A stretch of DNA of 11,921 nucleotides from Bacteriovoracaceae bacterium UBA2394 (GTDB lineage Bacteria > Bdellovibrionota > UBA2394). How positions within the stretch are numbered: position 1 is the first letter of the stretch; each line of letters opens with the position of its first letter. The translations under genes were made by a program, and so were the position numbers. Below are positions 7,101-11,921 of the stretch, in pieces. The stretch spans positions 5,343 through 17,263 of the forward strand of contig DDSI01000272.1 of assembly GCA_002343335.1 (NCBI GenBank), read 5' to 3'. Below the pieces are notes generated by a model, which was not told the origin of the DNA, did not search any database, and worked only from the letters and a program-made list of their open reading frames with translations.

Positions 7101-7581
7101 CCGCTTCGGCTTCACCTTTTGCACCCTCGAAACGATAGATTTGAAGGTAAAGATTTTCCGATTTCCATTGTTTTAAAAACGCATCGCCCGAGCCGTTTAA
7201 ATGCGGATGATCGGGCGCCACCAACATGAGCACGCCTTTTTGCAACTCCGTGAGCCGAGTGAGCGTGAGTTTGCCCATGGAATAGGCGCTGAGAATCAAA
7301 CAAAGATTTTCATATCCCTGCTGATCGAGCGCGATGAACGTGACCCAGCCCTTTAATTTGGCATTTTCCTGAAGCGAAAGTTCGAGCGTCGTGCCAAGGA
7401 GCGTCTTTAGCCCCAACTTTTTCATCTGAAAGTAGTAATCCACCCACCCAAAGCCATTGTGAAAATCCGTGAGCGCGCCGCCCTTGTAGCCCATCTCGAC
7501 CAGCGCCTGGCAATACTTCTCCACAGGCACCATGGCCTTCAAAAGAGAGAAGTCAGAATGGAGTCTTAGCGGAAACACCAT
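4183..7581 (-). CDS. dnaE: DNA polymerase III subunit alpha
   Basis: The replicative polymerase catalytic subunit, 1132 aa (E. coli DnaE is 1160). Residues 1-270 are the PHP domain. The C-family palm carries VGPGRGSGAGSLAAY (339-353), then RFLNPERVSMPDFDVDFC (371-388) with catalytic D382 and D384; the third carboxylate is D548 in LLKFDFLGLRNL. Fingers and duplex-binding segments follow, including YRPGPIEGGMIDDF and GVFVYQEQVM. A tandem-HhH region comes next, with an OB fold near residues 985-1060 (VSVAGLIISFKEIFTKKG). The PHP metal motifs are degenerate (PLRLHSD, TDFHN), as in E. coli alpha, so intrinsic PHP exonuclease activity is unlikely and a separate epsilon subunit is expected. The ATG at 7579-7581 gives the family's standard N-terminus; no Shine-Dalgarno is present. 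The stop is TAG at 4183-4185. This is a complete, ordinary DnaE1. Confidence 0.98.
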   Translation of the reverse strand: MVFPLRLHSDFSLLKAMVPVEKYCQALVEMGYKGGALTDFHNGFGWVDYYFQMKKLGLKTLLGTTLELSLQENAKLKGWVTFIALDQQGYENLCLILSAYSMGKLTLTRLTELQKGVLMLVAPDHPHLNGSGDAFLKQWKSENLYLQIYRFEGAKGEAEAVAAADRLKVKCVATQPVYYLKPDDHLAHEVMMGIGEGTTLDDENRPQLPSQDFYLKTPEQMNSLFLDRREWVEESNRIAERVTFEWKIGDYHIPRFTDPDRKHVKKIDERLYEECQKGLKNRLDLARTYTPPEKWAETEKIYRDRLEEEYRIICKMRFSDYFLVVADFIQWSKRNNIPVGPGRGSGAGSLAAYCLDIVDIDPVRYNLLFERFLNPERVSMPDFDVDFCIKGRDRVIEYVRQKYNLTEEESEGRPEEENLKVAQIITFGKMKSKAVIRDVGRVLAIPYGDVDAIAKLVPNVINITLSEAFEKEPEFANVRARDPKADELLKIAERLEGLNRHSSVHAAGVVIADDILTKYVPLHKGSDGEIVSQFEMKGIEKLGLLKFDFLGLRNLTVIQECIQITGEKIDLLRIDYNDPKVMADLATGETVGVFQLESSGMRDVLRKLKPTCLEDIIALVALYRPGPIEGGMIDDFILRKAGRKAVEYDSPVLEPILRETYGVFVYQEQVMKTANVMASYSLGEADLLRRAMGKKIAAEMAKQREKFVAGAVKNGHPEDLAQKIFDLMSEFANYGFNKSHAAAYAMITVQTAYLKTYYPSAFFAALLSSESEDIEKIGIIVRAAGQRDIRVLPPHVNSSLVDFHPEKDGSVRYGLGSIKNLGQNVAEGILKERELNGEFKDAFDFFKRAPFEVLNKRQAECLVRSGALDNMGATRATLFASLDSLLSAGAAEGKDRAGGQRALFAAKPKFKVVEEWADRIRLNDEKHLLGTYMTGHPLKAYKPLLATFKSTSIVDLHEGAVPSRETEVSVAGLIISFKEIFTKKGTKMAFFTLEDRDGVIEVVVFSDLFARKGALIVNDRILLVKGQVVRENEVTRILARDLSDLSQVPFSELHIRVKNKSLLSHLQKFPDHAKKFPGEVKIKIHIAAEAQVAGAEVRESTVTLTTPYAVQVHPELIGWLEQSFGESALTLQ

Positions 7582-7586
7582 CGACT

Positions 7587-7615
7587 AAGATGGCCATCCG
7601 AGCCCGCCCAGGCAA
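7587..7615 (-). promoter_or_regulatory. Candidate leaderless promoter of dnaE
   Basis: On the minus strand, TTGCCT (7610-7615), a 17-bp spacer and CATCTT (7587-7592) lie only five bases before the dnaE ATG. Transcription would start at or next to the A of the ATG. This fits the lack of a ribosome-binding site. The -10 box is poor apart from A2 and T6, so the call rests on spacing and on its mirror-image partner for the divergent gene. Confidence 0.35.
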
Positions 7616-7624
7616 GATGAAGTC

Positions 7625-7653
7625 TTGATCAATCGCCCATAAATGCCGATCTT
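7625..7653 (+). promoter_or_regulatory. Candidate leaderless promoter of the methyltransferase/MTHFR gene
   Basis: TTGATC (7625-7630), a 17-bp spacer and GATCTT (7648-7653) end six bases before the ATG at 7660. The arrangement predicts a leaderless transcript, and no Shine-Dalgarno is visible. The seven bases ATCTTAG occur in the same place before dnaE on the other strand. No S-box, SAH or other methionine riboswitch would fit in the 78-bp gap. Confidence 0.38.
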
Positions 7654-7659
7654 AGCCAG

Positions 7660-9525
7660 ATGTCCCATCCACTATTAGATGCCCTGAAATCGCGAGTCGT
7701 CATGGGGGATGGCGCCATGGGGACGATGCTTTATGCAAAGGGTGTCTATTTAAATAAGTGTTACGATGCGCTCAATTTGGAATCCCCGCAGTTGGTGGAG
7801 GGCATTCACCAAGAATATCTGCAGGCGGGATGTGAATTGCTGGAGACCAACACGTTTGGCGGCAATCGCATTCGATTGAAGGCCCATGGTTTGGAACACC
7901 AATTAAAAGAGATCAATGCGGCCGGCGTTGCCATTGCCAAAAAAGCCGTCGAGGAATATTCCAAAAAATCGCTGAAGACCGCGTGGATTGGCGCGAGTAT
8001 GGGCCCGCTCGGCGTGAATTCCGATCCCTTCGGACCAATTTCGCGTGATGAAACTGCGGATATATATAGAGAGCAGGCTGAAGTGCTCGATAAAGCCGGT
8101 GTGGATTTATTTTTACTGGAGACCTTCACGCACCTCACACAATTGGAATCTGCTGTAGAGGGCGTGCGCTCGGTCTCGAAAGATAAACCCATCGTCGCGC
8201 TTATGACGGTGAATGATGAAGGCAACTCGCTTTTGCAAGAGAGTCCCGACGTCATGGCCACGCGGATGAATGCGCTACCCGTGGAAGTGATCGGCTTCAA
8301 TTGCTCAAGTGGGCCCTCGATCGTACTCGATGTCCTCGAGACCGTGAGGCCTCTCACAGAAAAGTATATCGCCGTATTCCCGAATGCAGGCGTGCCCAAA
8401 CAAGTCGGCGGAAGATTTATTTATCTTTCCACGCCAGAATATTTCGGAAGCTTTGCCAAAAAATTTGTAACGGTGGGTGCGAATTTGATTGGCGGATGTT
8501 GCGGAACCACGCCGACGCACATGCGCCGCGTGCGAGATTCCATTTTATCCACGGGCCATTTGGGAAAATCCTCAAGCGTGCTGAAGGAACCGACGAAGGC
8601 CGCTCCCGATGTGGAAATTACACCGATCGAGAAGCGCTCGCGACTGAGCGCTAAACTTGCTGCCGGAAAGTTCGCGGTGAGCGTGGAAATCGATCCGCCG
8701 AAAGGGACGCAATTCTCGAAAGCTCTTGAAGCGGCGAAGGCCTGCAAAGACGCCGGCGTGGATTGCATTAATATCGCGGACGGTCCTCGAGCTTCAGCGC
8801 GGATGAGCCCGATGAGCATGGCCGTCATTTTGGAGCGCGACGTGGGAATTGAAACGATCATCCACTACTGCTGCCGGGACCGAAATATTTTGGGCATGCA
8901 AAGTGATTTGCTCGGTGCGAACGCGCTGGGACTGAGAAATGTTTTGATCATCACGGGTGATCCGCCAAAGCTCGGTGATTATCCCGAGGCGGCTTCCGTG
9001 TTTGATGTGGATGCGATTGGACTTACGAAAATTGTGCATCGATTGAACCGCGGTATGGATGTGGCCGGAAATCCCATTGGAAAGCCCACGTCATTTTATC
9101 AAGGTGTGGGGTGCAACCCAGGCTCGCTCAACTTTGATTTGGAAATGAAAAGGCTTCGTCAAAAGGTGGATGCCGGCGCTGAATATATTCTCACTCAGCC
9201 CGTCTATGATCATGCGACCTTTGAGAAATTTTTAACGGCGTATCAAAAGTTTCCTGTGAAAATTCCCGTTCTGATTGGAATTTTGCCTTTGGCCTCACTC
9301 AAGAATGCGGAATTTTTACACAATGAAGTCCCAGGCATGCAGATCCCTGAGGAAACCTTGAAGCGAATGGCGGCCCAAACGACCCCCGATGCTCAGCGGG
9401 CAGAGGGAATTGCCATCGCGCGCGAGGCGCTTCGCGAGTTCCGAAAGGACGTCCAGGGCACCTACGTGATGCCCCCCTTCAATCGAGCGGACATCGCTCT
9501 CGAAGTCGTCGGCGAATTTCTGTGA
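7660..9525 (+). CDS. Bifunctional homocysteine S-methyltransferase / methylenetetrahydrofolate reductase (YitJ-type)
   Basis: A fusion enzyme of 621 aa. Residues 1-300 are a homocysteine-binding Zn methyltransferase barrel: GDGAMGTMLYAKG (16-28), ETNTFGGNR (62-70), GASMGPLG (111-118), ETFTHLTQLESA (154-165), and the zinc ligands C215 (GFNCSSGP) and C280-C281 (GGCCGTTP). After a linker (about 301-334), residues 335-621 form a MetF-like FAD reductase barrel: VSVEIDPPKG (340-349, with the catalytic Glu at 343), HYCCRDRN (402-409), LGLRNVLIITGDPP (423-436), GCNPG and ILTQPVYD. There is no pterin-binding, cobalamin or activation domain, so this is not MetH. In vivo it would make 5-methyl-THF and methylate homocysteine to methionine, although the methyl donor of the first domain in such fusions is not settled. 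It is a single gene, divergent from dnaE, with ATG at 7660 and stop at 9523-9525. Confidence 0.93.
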   Translation: MSHPLLDALKSRVVMGDGAMGTMLYAKGVYLNKCYDALNLESPQLVEGIHQEYLQAGCELLETNTFGGNRIRLKAHGLEHQLKEINAAGVAIAKKAVEEYSKKSLKTAWIGASMGPLGVNSDPFGPISRDETADIYREQAEVLDKAGVDLFLLETFTHLTQLESAVEGVRSVSKDKPIVALMTVNDEGNSLLQESPDVMATRMNALPVEVIGFNCSSGPSIVLDVLETVRPLTEKYIAVFPNAGVPKQVGGRFIYLSTPEYFGSFAKKFVTVGANLIGGCCGTTPTHMRRVRDSILSTGHLGKSSSVLKEPTKAAPDVEITPIEKRSRLSAKLAAGKFAVSVEIDPPKGTQFSKALEAAKACKDAGVDCINIADGPRASARMSPMSMAVILERDVGIETIIHYCCRDRNILGMQSDLLGANALGLRNVLIITGDPPKLGDYPEAASVFDVDAIGLTKIVHRLNRGMDVAGNPIGKPTSFYQGVGCNPGSLNFDLEMKRLRQKVDAGAEYILTQPVYDHATFEKFLTAYQKFPVKIPVLIGILPLASLKNAEFLHNEVPGMQIPEETLKRMAAQTTPDAQRAEGIAIAREALREFRKDVQGTYVMPPFNRADIALEVVGEFL

Positions 9526-9546
9526 CCTCATTGGACCTAAATGGGG
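9526..9546 (+). terminator. Hairpin directly after the methyltransferase/MTHFR stop codon
   Basis: CCTCATT (9526-9532) pairs with AATGGGG (9540-9546), with one G-U pair, across a 7-nt loop. It begins with the base right after the TGA stop. No T tract follows, so it is at best a weak or Rho-assisted 3' end, or an mRNA-stabilising hairpin. Confidence 0.3.
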
Positions 9547-9634
9547 ACAGTATACTCAATTGCTAATGAAGATGGGCGGGCACCGCCGACTGAATGCTTG
9601 ACGCTTCAGTCTCCTGTCCCGAGGACAGCTTCAT
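9543..9634. repeat. REP-like multi-hairpin element (four-way junction)
   Basis: An outer stem ATGAAG (9566-9571) / CTTCAT (9629-9634) encloses three consecutive hairpins. The first is GGCGG (9575-9579) with CCGCC (9583-9587). The second is GACTGAA (9588-9594) with TTCAGTC (9605-9611), extended by two G-C pairs beyond a bulged T at 9595. The third is CTGTCC (9614-9619) with GGACAG (9623-9628). Just upstream is GGGGACAGTATACT (9543-9556), whose GGGACAG is inversely repeated at 9614-9620. From memory, tags of this type accompany REP elements of Y1 (RAYT/IS200-like) transposases, and imperfect hairpins with a bulged T are what those enzymes bind. No transposase gene is in the window, so this would be a non-autonomous copy. 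The structure is seen; the assignment is inference. Confidence 0.55.
9607..9632 (+). repeat. Palindromic repeat, copy 1 (intergenic)
   Basis: CTGTCCCGAGGACAGCTTC (9614-9632) matches 18 of 19 bases of 10620-10638 inside the HNH gene. The preceding CAGT (9607-9610) is also shared, allowing a 3-base gap. It forms the third hairpin of the REP-like element. A shorter match, GAGGACAGCT, occurs at 10933-10942 before deoB. Confidence 0.7.
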
Positions 9635-9656
9635 CCACGATGGAATATTCGATTGG

Positions 9657-9700
9657 AAGGGAAAGAGAAAAAACCCTTAAAATCTTTTTCTCTTTCCTTT
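9657..9700. repeat. Long 16-bp purine/pyrimidine inverted repeat
   Basis: The left arm, 9657-9672 (AAGGGAAAGAGAAAAA), pairs fully with 9685-9700 (TTTTTCTCTTTCCTTT) with a single G-U, around a 12-nt loop. Thirteen consecutive pairs are Watson-Crick. A shorter competing hairpin is possible, AAGGG (9657-9661) with CCCTT (9674-9678). It could be a transcript end, an RNase III-type site, or an inserted palindrome. It is too long to be chance. Confidence 0.75.
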
Positions 9701-9722
9701 AGCCCCGGTGATCATTGGGGCT
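9701..9722 (+). terminator. Hairpin AGCCCC/GGGGCT followed by T-rich DNA, possible terminator
   Basis: AGCCCC (9701-9706) pairs with GGGGCT (9717-9722), and two G-U pairs extend the stem to 8 bp around TGATCA. It starts at the base after the 16-bp inverted repeat. A run of seven T residues comes only about ten bases later, within a generally T-rich stretch, so it is not a textbook intrinsic terminator. It may end transcripts that read through from the methyltransferase/MTHFR gene. Confidence 0.4.
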
Positions 9723-9799
9723 ATCTAAGAAATTTTTTTATTTTTGTTTTTACTTTGCCTTTATTTTCAATTGACACATTTTTGAGACGTTTTTTTAAG

Positions 9800-9816
9800 C
9801 GCAAAACCGTTTTGCG
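9800..9816. repeat. 8-bp near-perfect palindrome, possible operator or hairpin
   Basis: CGCAAAAC (9800-9807) and GTTTTGCG (9809-9816) are perfectly inverted around a single C. The unit is flanked by two direct copies of TTTTAAGC. The one-base centre suits a dimeric protein-binding site better than an RNA hairpin. It is about 110 bp upstream of the HNH promoter boxes. No regulator can be named. Confidence 0.4.
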
Positions 9817-9925
9817 AAATCTTCTTTTAAGCACGACCATCCTTTCGAGAATTCCCTCTCAGCGGATTTATTTTTGAAAATGTGAGTTCAAAATCCGAGA
9901 CTCGAGTTCGTGTCATCAACAGAAA

Positions 9926-9955
9926 TTGAGAATGAAAAAATTCCTATGATATTGT
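9926..9955 (+). promoter_or_regulatory. Candidate promoter of the HNH gene
   Basis: TTGAGA (9926-9931), an 18-bp spacer and TATTGT (9950-9955) would start transcription near 9962, giving a leader of about 36 nt. TATGAT (9945-9950) overlaps but is too close to this -35 box. The leader contains AAGGA (9986-9990), 7 bases before the ATG, and a small ATGTC/GACAT hairpin (9957-9973). Confidence 0.35.
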
Positions 9956-9997
9956 CATGTCGAGCAAGGACATCGGCACCTTAGAAAGGATCTCTTT

Positions 9998-10855
9998 ATG
10001 AGTATTTCCATTGAAAATCCCCTGCATCAGAAAGCTCTTTTGCTTGCACGCTCGTATCAAAATCTTGAGTTTCAATTGCTCGAAGTTTTAAGAGAAATCG
10101 AGTTTGAAAAGCTTCATTTGAGATTGGGATATTCCTCCCTCTTCGTCTATGCCACGGGCGCTTTGAAATTGAGTGAAGCGGTATCATTTAATCTCATCAA
10201 TGTGATGCGAAAGGCTAAAGAGGTGCCTCAGTTGAGAGCGGAAATTGAAAGGGGCGCGCTAAGCGTATCAACCGCGCGAAAGATCGTTCCCGTTCTTACG
10301 AAGGAGAACTATAAAGCTTGGATTGAAGATGCAAAACGACTCCCCAAAATTGAATTGGAAAAACGAGTCGCCGAAGCTCAGCCCGAAATGACAAAACGAA
10401 CAGAAATCACTCGATCATCCCCCACTCGTCAGCGCTTGCATTTGGATCTGTCCGATAAAGTTTTGGAAAAACTGAAGAGAGCTCAGATTCTATTAAGAAG
10501 CTCCAAGCGCGAAAATTTAGATTTGGCTCAGACGCTAGACCAGGTACTTGAGGTCTTTTTGAACGCGAAAGATCCAATTCGAAAAGCTGAAAAGACAACT
10601 GTATCGTCAAAAGCGCAGTCTGTCCTGAGGACAGCTTCGGGCTTGAGACGCATTCCCTCTCCAATTCGCCATGCCATTTTCAAAAGAGACGAAGGGAAAT
10701 GCCAGTTCAGAGGTGGATCTGGGAATATTTGTTATTCCGATCAAAACCTTCAAATCCACCACTTCCGGCCATGGGCAATGGGGGGTGACCACAACCTCGA
10801 CAACCTTGGCTTAAGATGTTGGGCTCATCATCAGGTGATTCATGAAAATGGTTGA
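9998..10855 (+). CDS. HNH endonuclease with helical N-terminal domain
   Basis: Predicted nuclease of 285 aa. The N-terminal helical region (1-130) has the signature LHLRLGYSSLFVYATGALKLSE (39-60), shared by a multi-copy family of HNH proteins in predatory and related bacteria (from memory). A charged linker follows (about 130-215). The C-terminal HNH domain runs from about 216. It has candidate zinc ligands C235, C245, C274 and H277, with LQIHHFRPWAMGGDHNLDN (251-269) carrying the H254-H255 pair and N269, then CWAHH (274-278). Because the catalytic His and Asn are kept, it is probably an active beta-beta-alpha-metal nuclease. Target and role (defence, homing, or DNA uptake and repair) are unknown. 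No methylase, phage gene or toxin partner is adjacent. The ATG at 9998 has AAGGA 7 bases upstream. Codons look more A+T-rich than in the neighbours, hinting at transfer. Codons 208-214 contain copy 2 of the palindromic repeat. Confidence 0.85.
   Translation: MSISIENPLHQKALLLARSYQNLEFQLLEVLREIEFEKLHLRLGYSSLFVYATGALKLSEAVSFNLINVMRKAKEVPQLRAEIERGALSVSTARKIVPVLTKENYKAWIEDAKRLPKIELEKRVAEAQPEMTKRTEITRSSPTRQRLHLDLSDKVLEKLKRAQILLRSSKRENLDLAQTLDQVLEVFLNAKDPIRKAEKTTVSSKAQSVLRTASGLRRIPSPIRHAIFKRDEGKCQFRGGSGNICYSDQNLQIHHFRPWAMGGDHNLDNLGLRCWAHHQVIHENG
10616..10638 (+). repeat. Palindromic repeat, copy 2 (inside the HNH coding sequence)
   Basis: CTGTCCTGAGGACAGCTTC (10620-10638) is an 18/19 match to 9614-9632. 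Its arms are CTGTCC (10620-10625) and GGACAG (10629-10634). It is read in frame as V-L-R-T-A-S after Ser208, in the linker just before the HNH domain, where an insertion would be tolerated. Confidence 0.7.
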
Positions 10856-10931
10856 ACCCCACACCCAAGAGACTAAGGAAATGTCCTGCAAAATTCGTGA
10901 TTAAAATTAAAACACCCCCTAGGCTAGTTTC

Positions 10932-10936
10932 GGAGG
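10932..10936 (+). promoter_or_regulatory. Shine-Dalgarno deciding the deoB GTG start
   Basis: GGAGG lies seven bases before GTG (10944-10946), the best ribosome-binding site in the window. An in-frame TAG at 10920-10922 rules out an earlier start. GAGGACAGCT (10933-10942), which overlaps it, echoes half of the palindromic repeat. Confidence 0.8.
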
Positions 10937-10943
10937 ACAGCTC

Positions 10944-11921
10944 GTGGCGCACCAAAGATTTAAACGAATTTGTGTCATCGTTTTCGATAGCCTCGGCATT
11001 GGCGAATTGCCAGATGCGACCTCTTACGGCGACGCCGGCGCGAACACCCTCCTCCACACCGACGATGCTCGCGGTGGGCTCAAAATTCCTCATTTAGAGA
11101 AAATGGGATTGCGAGCCCTGGTGGGACGAGGCTCCGAAAAGAATTTCAATTCTGCTTTTTGCCGACTGAGCGAGAAATCGCGGGGCAAAGATACCACCAC
11201 CGGTCACTGGGAGATGATGGGACTCGTTCTTCAAAAGCCATTTCAAACTTTTTTGACGGGATTTCCCGCGGAGCTCATGAATTCATGGTCCCAAACCGTG
11301 GGCTTGGGATTTTTGGGAAATAAACCCGCGAGTGGCACAGAAATCATTAAGGAGCTCGGCGAAGAGCATGTGAAGAGCGGAAAGCCGATTGTCTATACTT
11401 CCGCTGACTCGGTGTTTCAAATTGCCTGCCACGAAAAATATTTCGGCCTTCAAAAACTTTATGACCTTTGCGAGAAAACTCGAGCATTTTTAAATGCCTC
11501 TTCTTTTCAGGTAGGTCGTGTGATTGCACGTCCATTTGTAGGTGAACCTGGACAATTCGCTCGCACGGAAAATCGGAAAGATTATTCGGTCAATCCCTTC
11601 GACGCCACGGTGCTCGATCAATTGACCGCCGGTAAAATTCCCGTCACGGGCGTTGGAAAAATTCCTTCGATTTTTAACTATCGTGGCATCACTAAAATTT
11701 ACGATGCACACAATGACCGGGAATCCATTGACGCCACCCTGAAGGCGCTTCAAAGCGATACGGGCGAAGGCGTGATCTTCTCCAACTTGAATGACCTTGA
11801 TATGCTCTATGGCCATCGTCGCGATGCTCAAGGCTACGGCAAACAATTGGAATTTATCGATAGCCGCATTCCGGAAATTTTAGGGGCCTTGCAGGAGGAC
11901 GACTTGCTACTTATCACCGCG
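10944..11921 (+). CDS. deoB: Phosphopentomutase (partial, 3' end outside window)
   Basis: Interconverts (deoxy)ribose 1-phosphate and 5-phosphate, linking nucleoside salvage to the pentose phosphate pathway; a cytosolic Mn-dependent enzyme of the alkaline phosphatase superfamily. The first 326 codons are visible, of about 390-400 in the family. Motifs: VFDSLGIGELPDA (13-25, metal ligand D15), GDAGANTL (29-36), GKDTTTGHWEMMG (81-93, containing the phosphorylated Thr), YTSADSVFQIACHE (151-164), IARPFVGEPG (194-203), GVGKIPSIF (236-244), then NLNDLDMLYGHRRD (281-294) with metal ligands D286 and H291. The window ends at LLLITA, just before the expected Asp-His-Gly motif holding the remaining metal ligands. 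The GTG start is fixed by GGAGG seven bases upstream. The gene follows the HNH gene by 88 bp, in which no good promoter is seen. Confidence 0.96.
   Translation, partial: MAHQRFKRICVIVFDSLGIGELPDATSYGDAGANTLLHTDDARGGLKIPHLEKMGLRALVGRGSEKNFNSAFCRLSEKSRGKDTTTGHWEMMGLVLQKPFQTFLTGFPAELMNSWSQTVGLGFLGNKPASGTEIIKELGEEHVKSGKPIVYTSADSVFQIACHEKYFGLQKLYDLCEKTRAFLNASSFQVGRVIARPFVGEPGQFARTENRKDYSVNPFDATVLDQLTAGKIPVTGVGKIPSIFNYRGITKIYDAHNDRESIDATLKALQSDTGEGVIFSNLNDLDMLYGHRRDAQGYGKQLEFIDSRIPEILGALQEDDLLLITA

Larger units (their letters stand above)
9526..9997. other. Gene-free, palindrome-rich intergenic region
   Basis: These 472 bases separate the methyltransferase/MTHFR gene from the HNH gene. The first 290 bases hold a succession of inverted repeats (listed separately). 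The rest, from about 9723, is strikingly A+T-rich with runs of T on the plus strand, unlike the flanking genes. The only sizeable open frame (9653-9877) begins with TTG inside a hairpin and has no ribosome-binding site or recognisable protein. The 3' part carries the HNH promoter and leader. No tRNA, sRNA family or CRISPR unit was recognised. Confidence 0.7.

Noticed and set aside
7582..7659. Methionine-type riboswitch before the methyltransferase/MTHFR gene
   Set aside because: The gap is only 78 bp and shows no S-box or SAH-like helices or terminator. Predicted transcription starts at the ATG.
9566..9634. tRNA-like cloverleaf
   Set aside because: It has four arms and near-tRNA length, but the loops are 3, about 10 and 3 nt. 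There is no 7-nt anticodon loop, no TTC-loop consensus and only a 6-bp closing stem.
9653..9877. Open frame of 74 codons in the A+T-rich gap
   Set aside because: It starts with TTG within the 16-bp inverted repeat and has no Shine-Dalgarno. Its hydrophobic and Phe/Leu-rich composition follows simply from T-rich DNA.
10852..11097. Open frame of 81 codons after the HNH gene
   Set aside because: It is out of frame with deoB, overlaps its strongly conserved N-terminus and lacks a ribosome-binding site.
1..11921. CRISPR array, tRNA or rRNA gene, prophage or complete insertion sequence
   Set aside because: No regularly spaced direct repeats, tRNA fold, rRNA sequence, integrase, transposase or phage structural gene could be found on either strand.

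Overview
The window is an ordinary chromosomal stretch of roughly 50% G+C from a Gram-negative bacterium. It carries housekeeping genes (hflX, dnaE, a fused homocysteine methyltransferase/MTHFR, deoB) around a small RiPP-type metal-buffering operon. The HNH endonuclease family (helical N-terminus plus C-terminal HNH), the YitJ-type methyltransferase/reductase fusion and the bufferin genes together suggest a Bdellovibrionota or other former 'Deltaproteobacteria' lineage. That placement is inference with modest confidence.

Layout. Positions 1-587 (minus) hold the N-terminal half of the ribosome-associated GTPase HflX, cut just before its G domain. Divergent from it, 40 bp away, is a GT4 glycosyltransferase (628-1713). 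Next comes a four-gene bufferin/Gig-like cassette on the plus strand: DUF692 MNIO enzyme bufB (1763-2605), DUF2063 partner bufC (2610-3377), exported Cys-rich precursor bufA (3402-3635), a strong intrinsic terminator (3674-3707) and DoxX-family bufD (3736-4182). DNA polymerase III alpha (dnaE, 4183-7581, minus) converges on bufD with no base between the two stop codons. dnaE diverges from the methyltransferase/MTHFR fusion (7660-9525); both have back-to-back candidate promoters that would give leaderless mRNAs. Positions 9526-9997 contain no gene but are dense in inverted repeats, including a REP-like four-way-junction element. An HNH endonuclease gene (9998-10855) follows, then the 5' 326 codons of phosphopentomutase deoB (10944-11921), cut just before its last metal-binding motif.

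How the genes work together. By analogy with characterised bufferin and gold-induced (gig) operons, BufB with BufC would oxidise cysteines of BufA into copper-binding heterocycles before export, and BufD would act at the membrane. The most interesting signals are: (1) the permuted B-C-A-D order, with the precursor third and followed by a terminator; (2) the three-pair Cys layout of the precursor and a similar C-x3-C segment at the N-terminus of BufD; (3) the palindromic element at 9543-9634, whose third hairpin recurs inside the HNH coding sequence in the linker before the HNH domain; (4) the leaderless-type promoters.

The hflX and deoB reading frames run off the window and were read by hand-translation.
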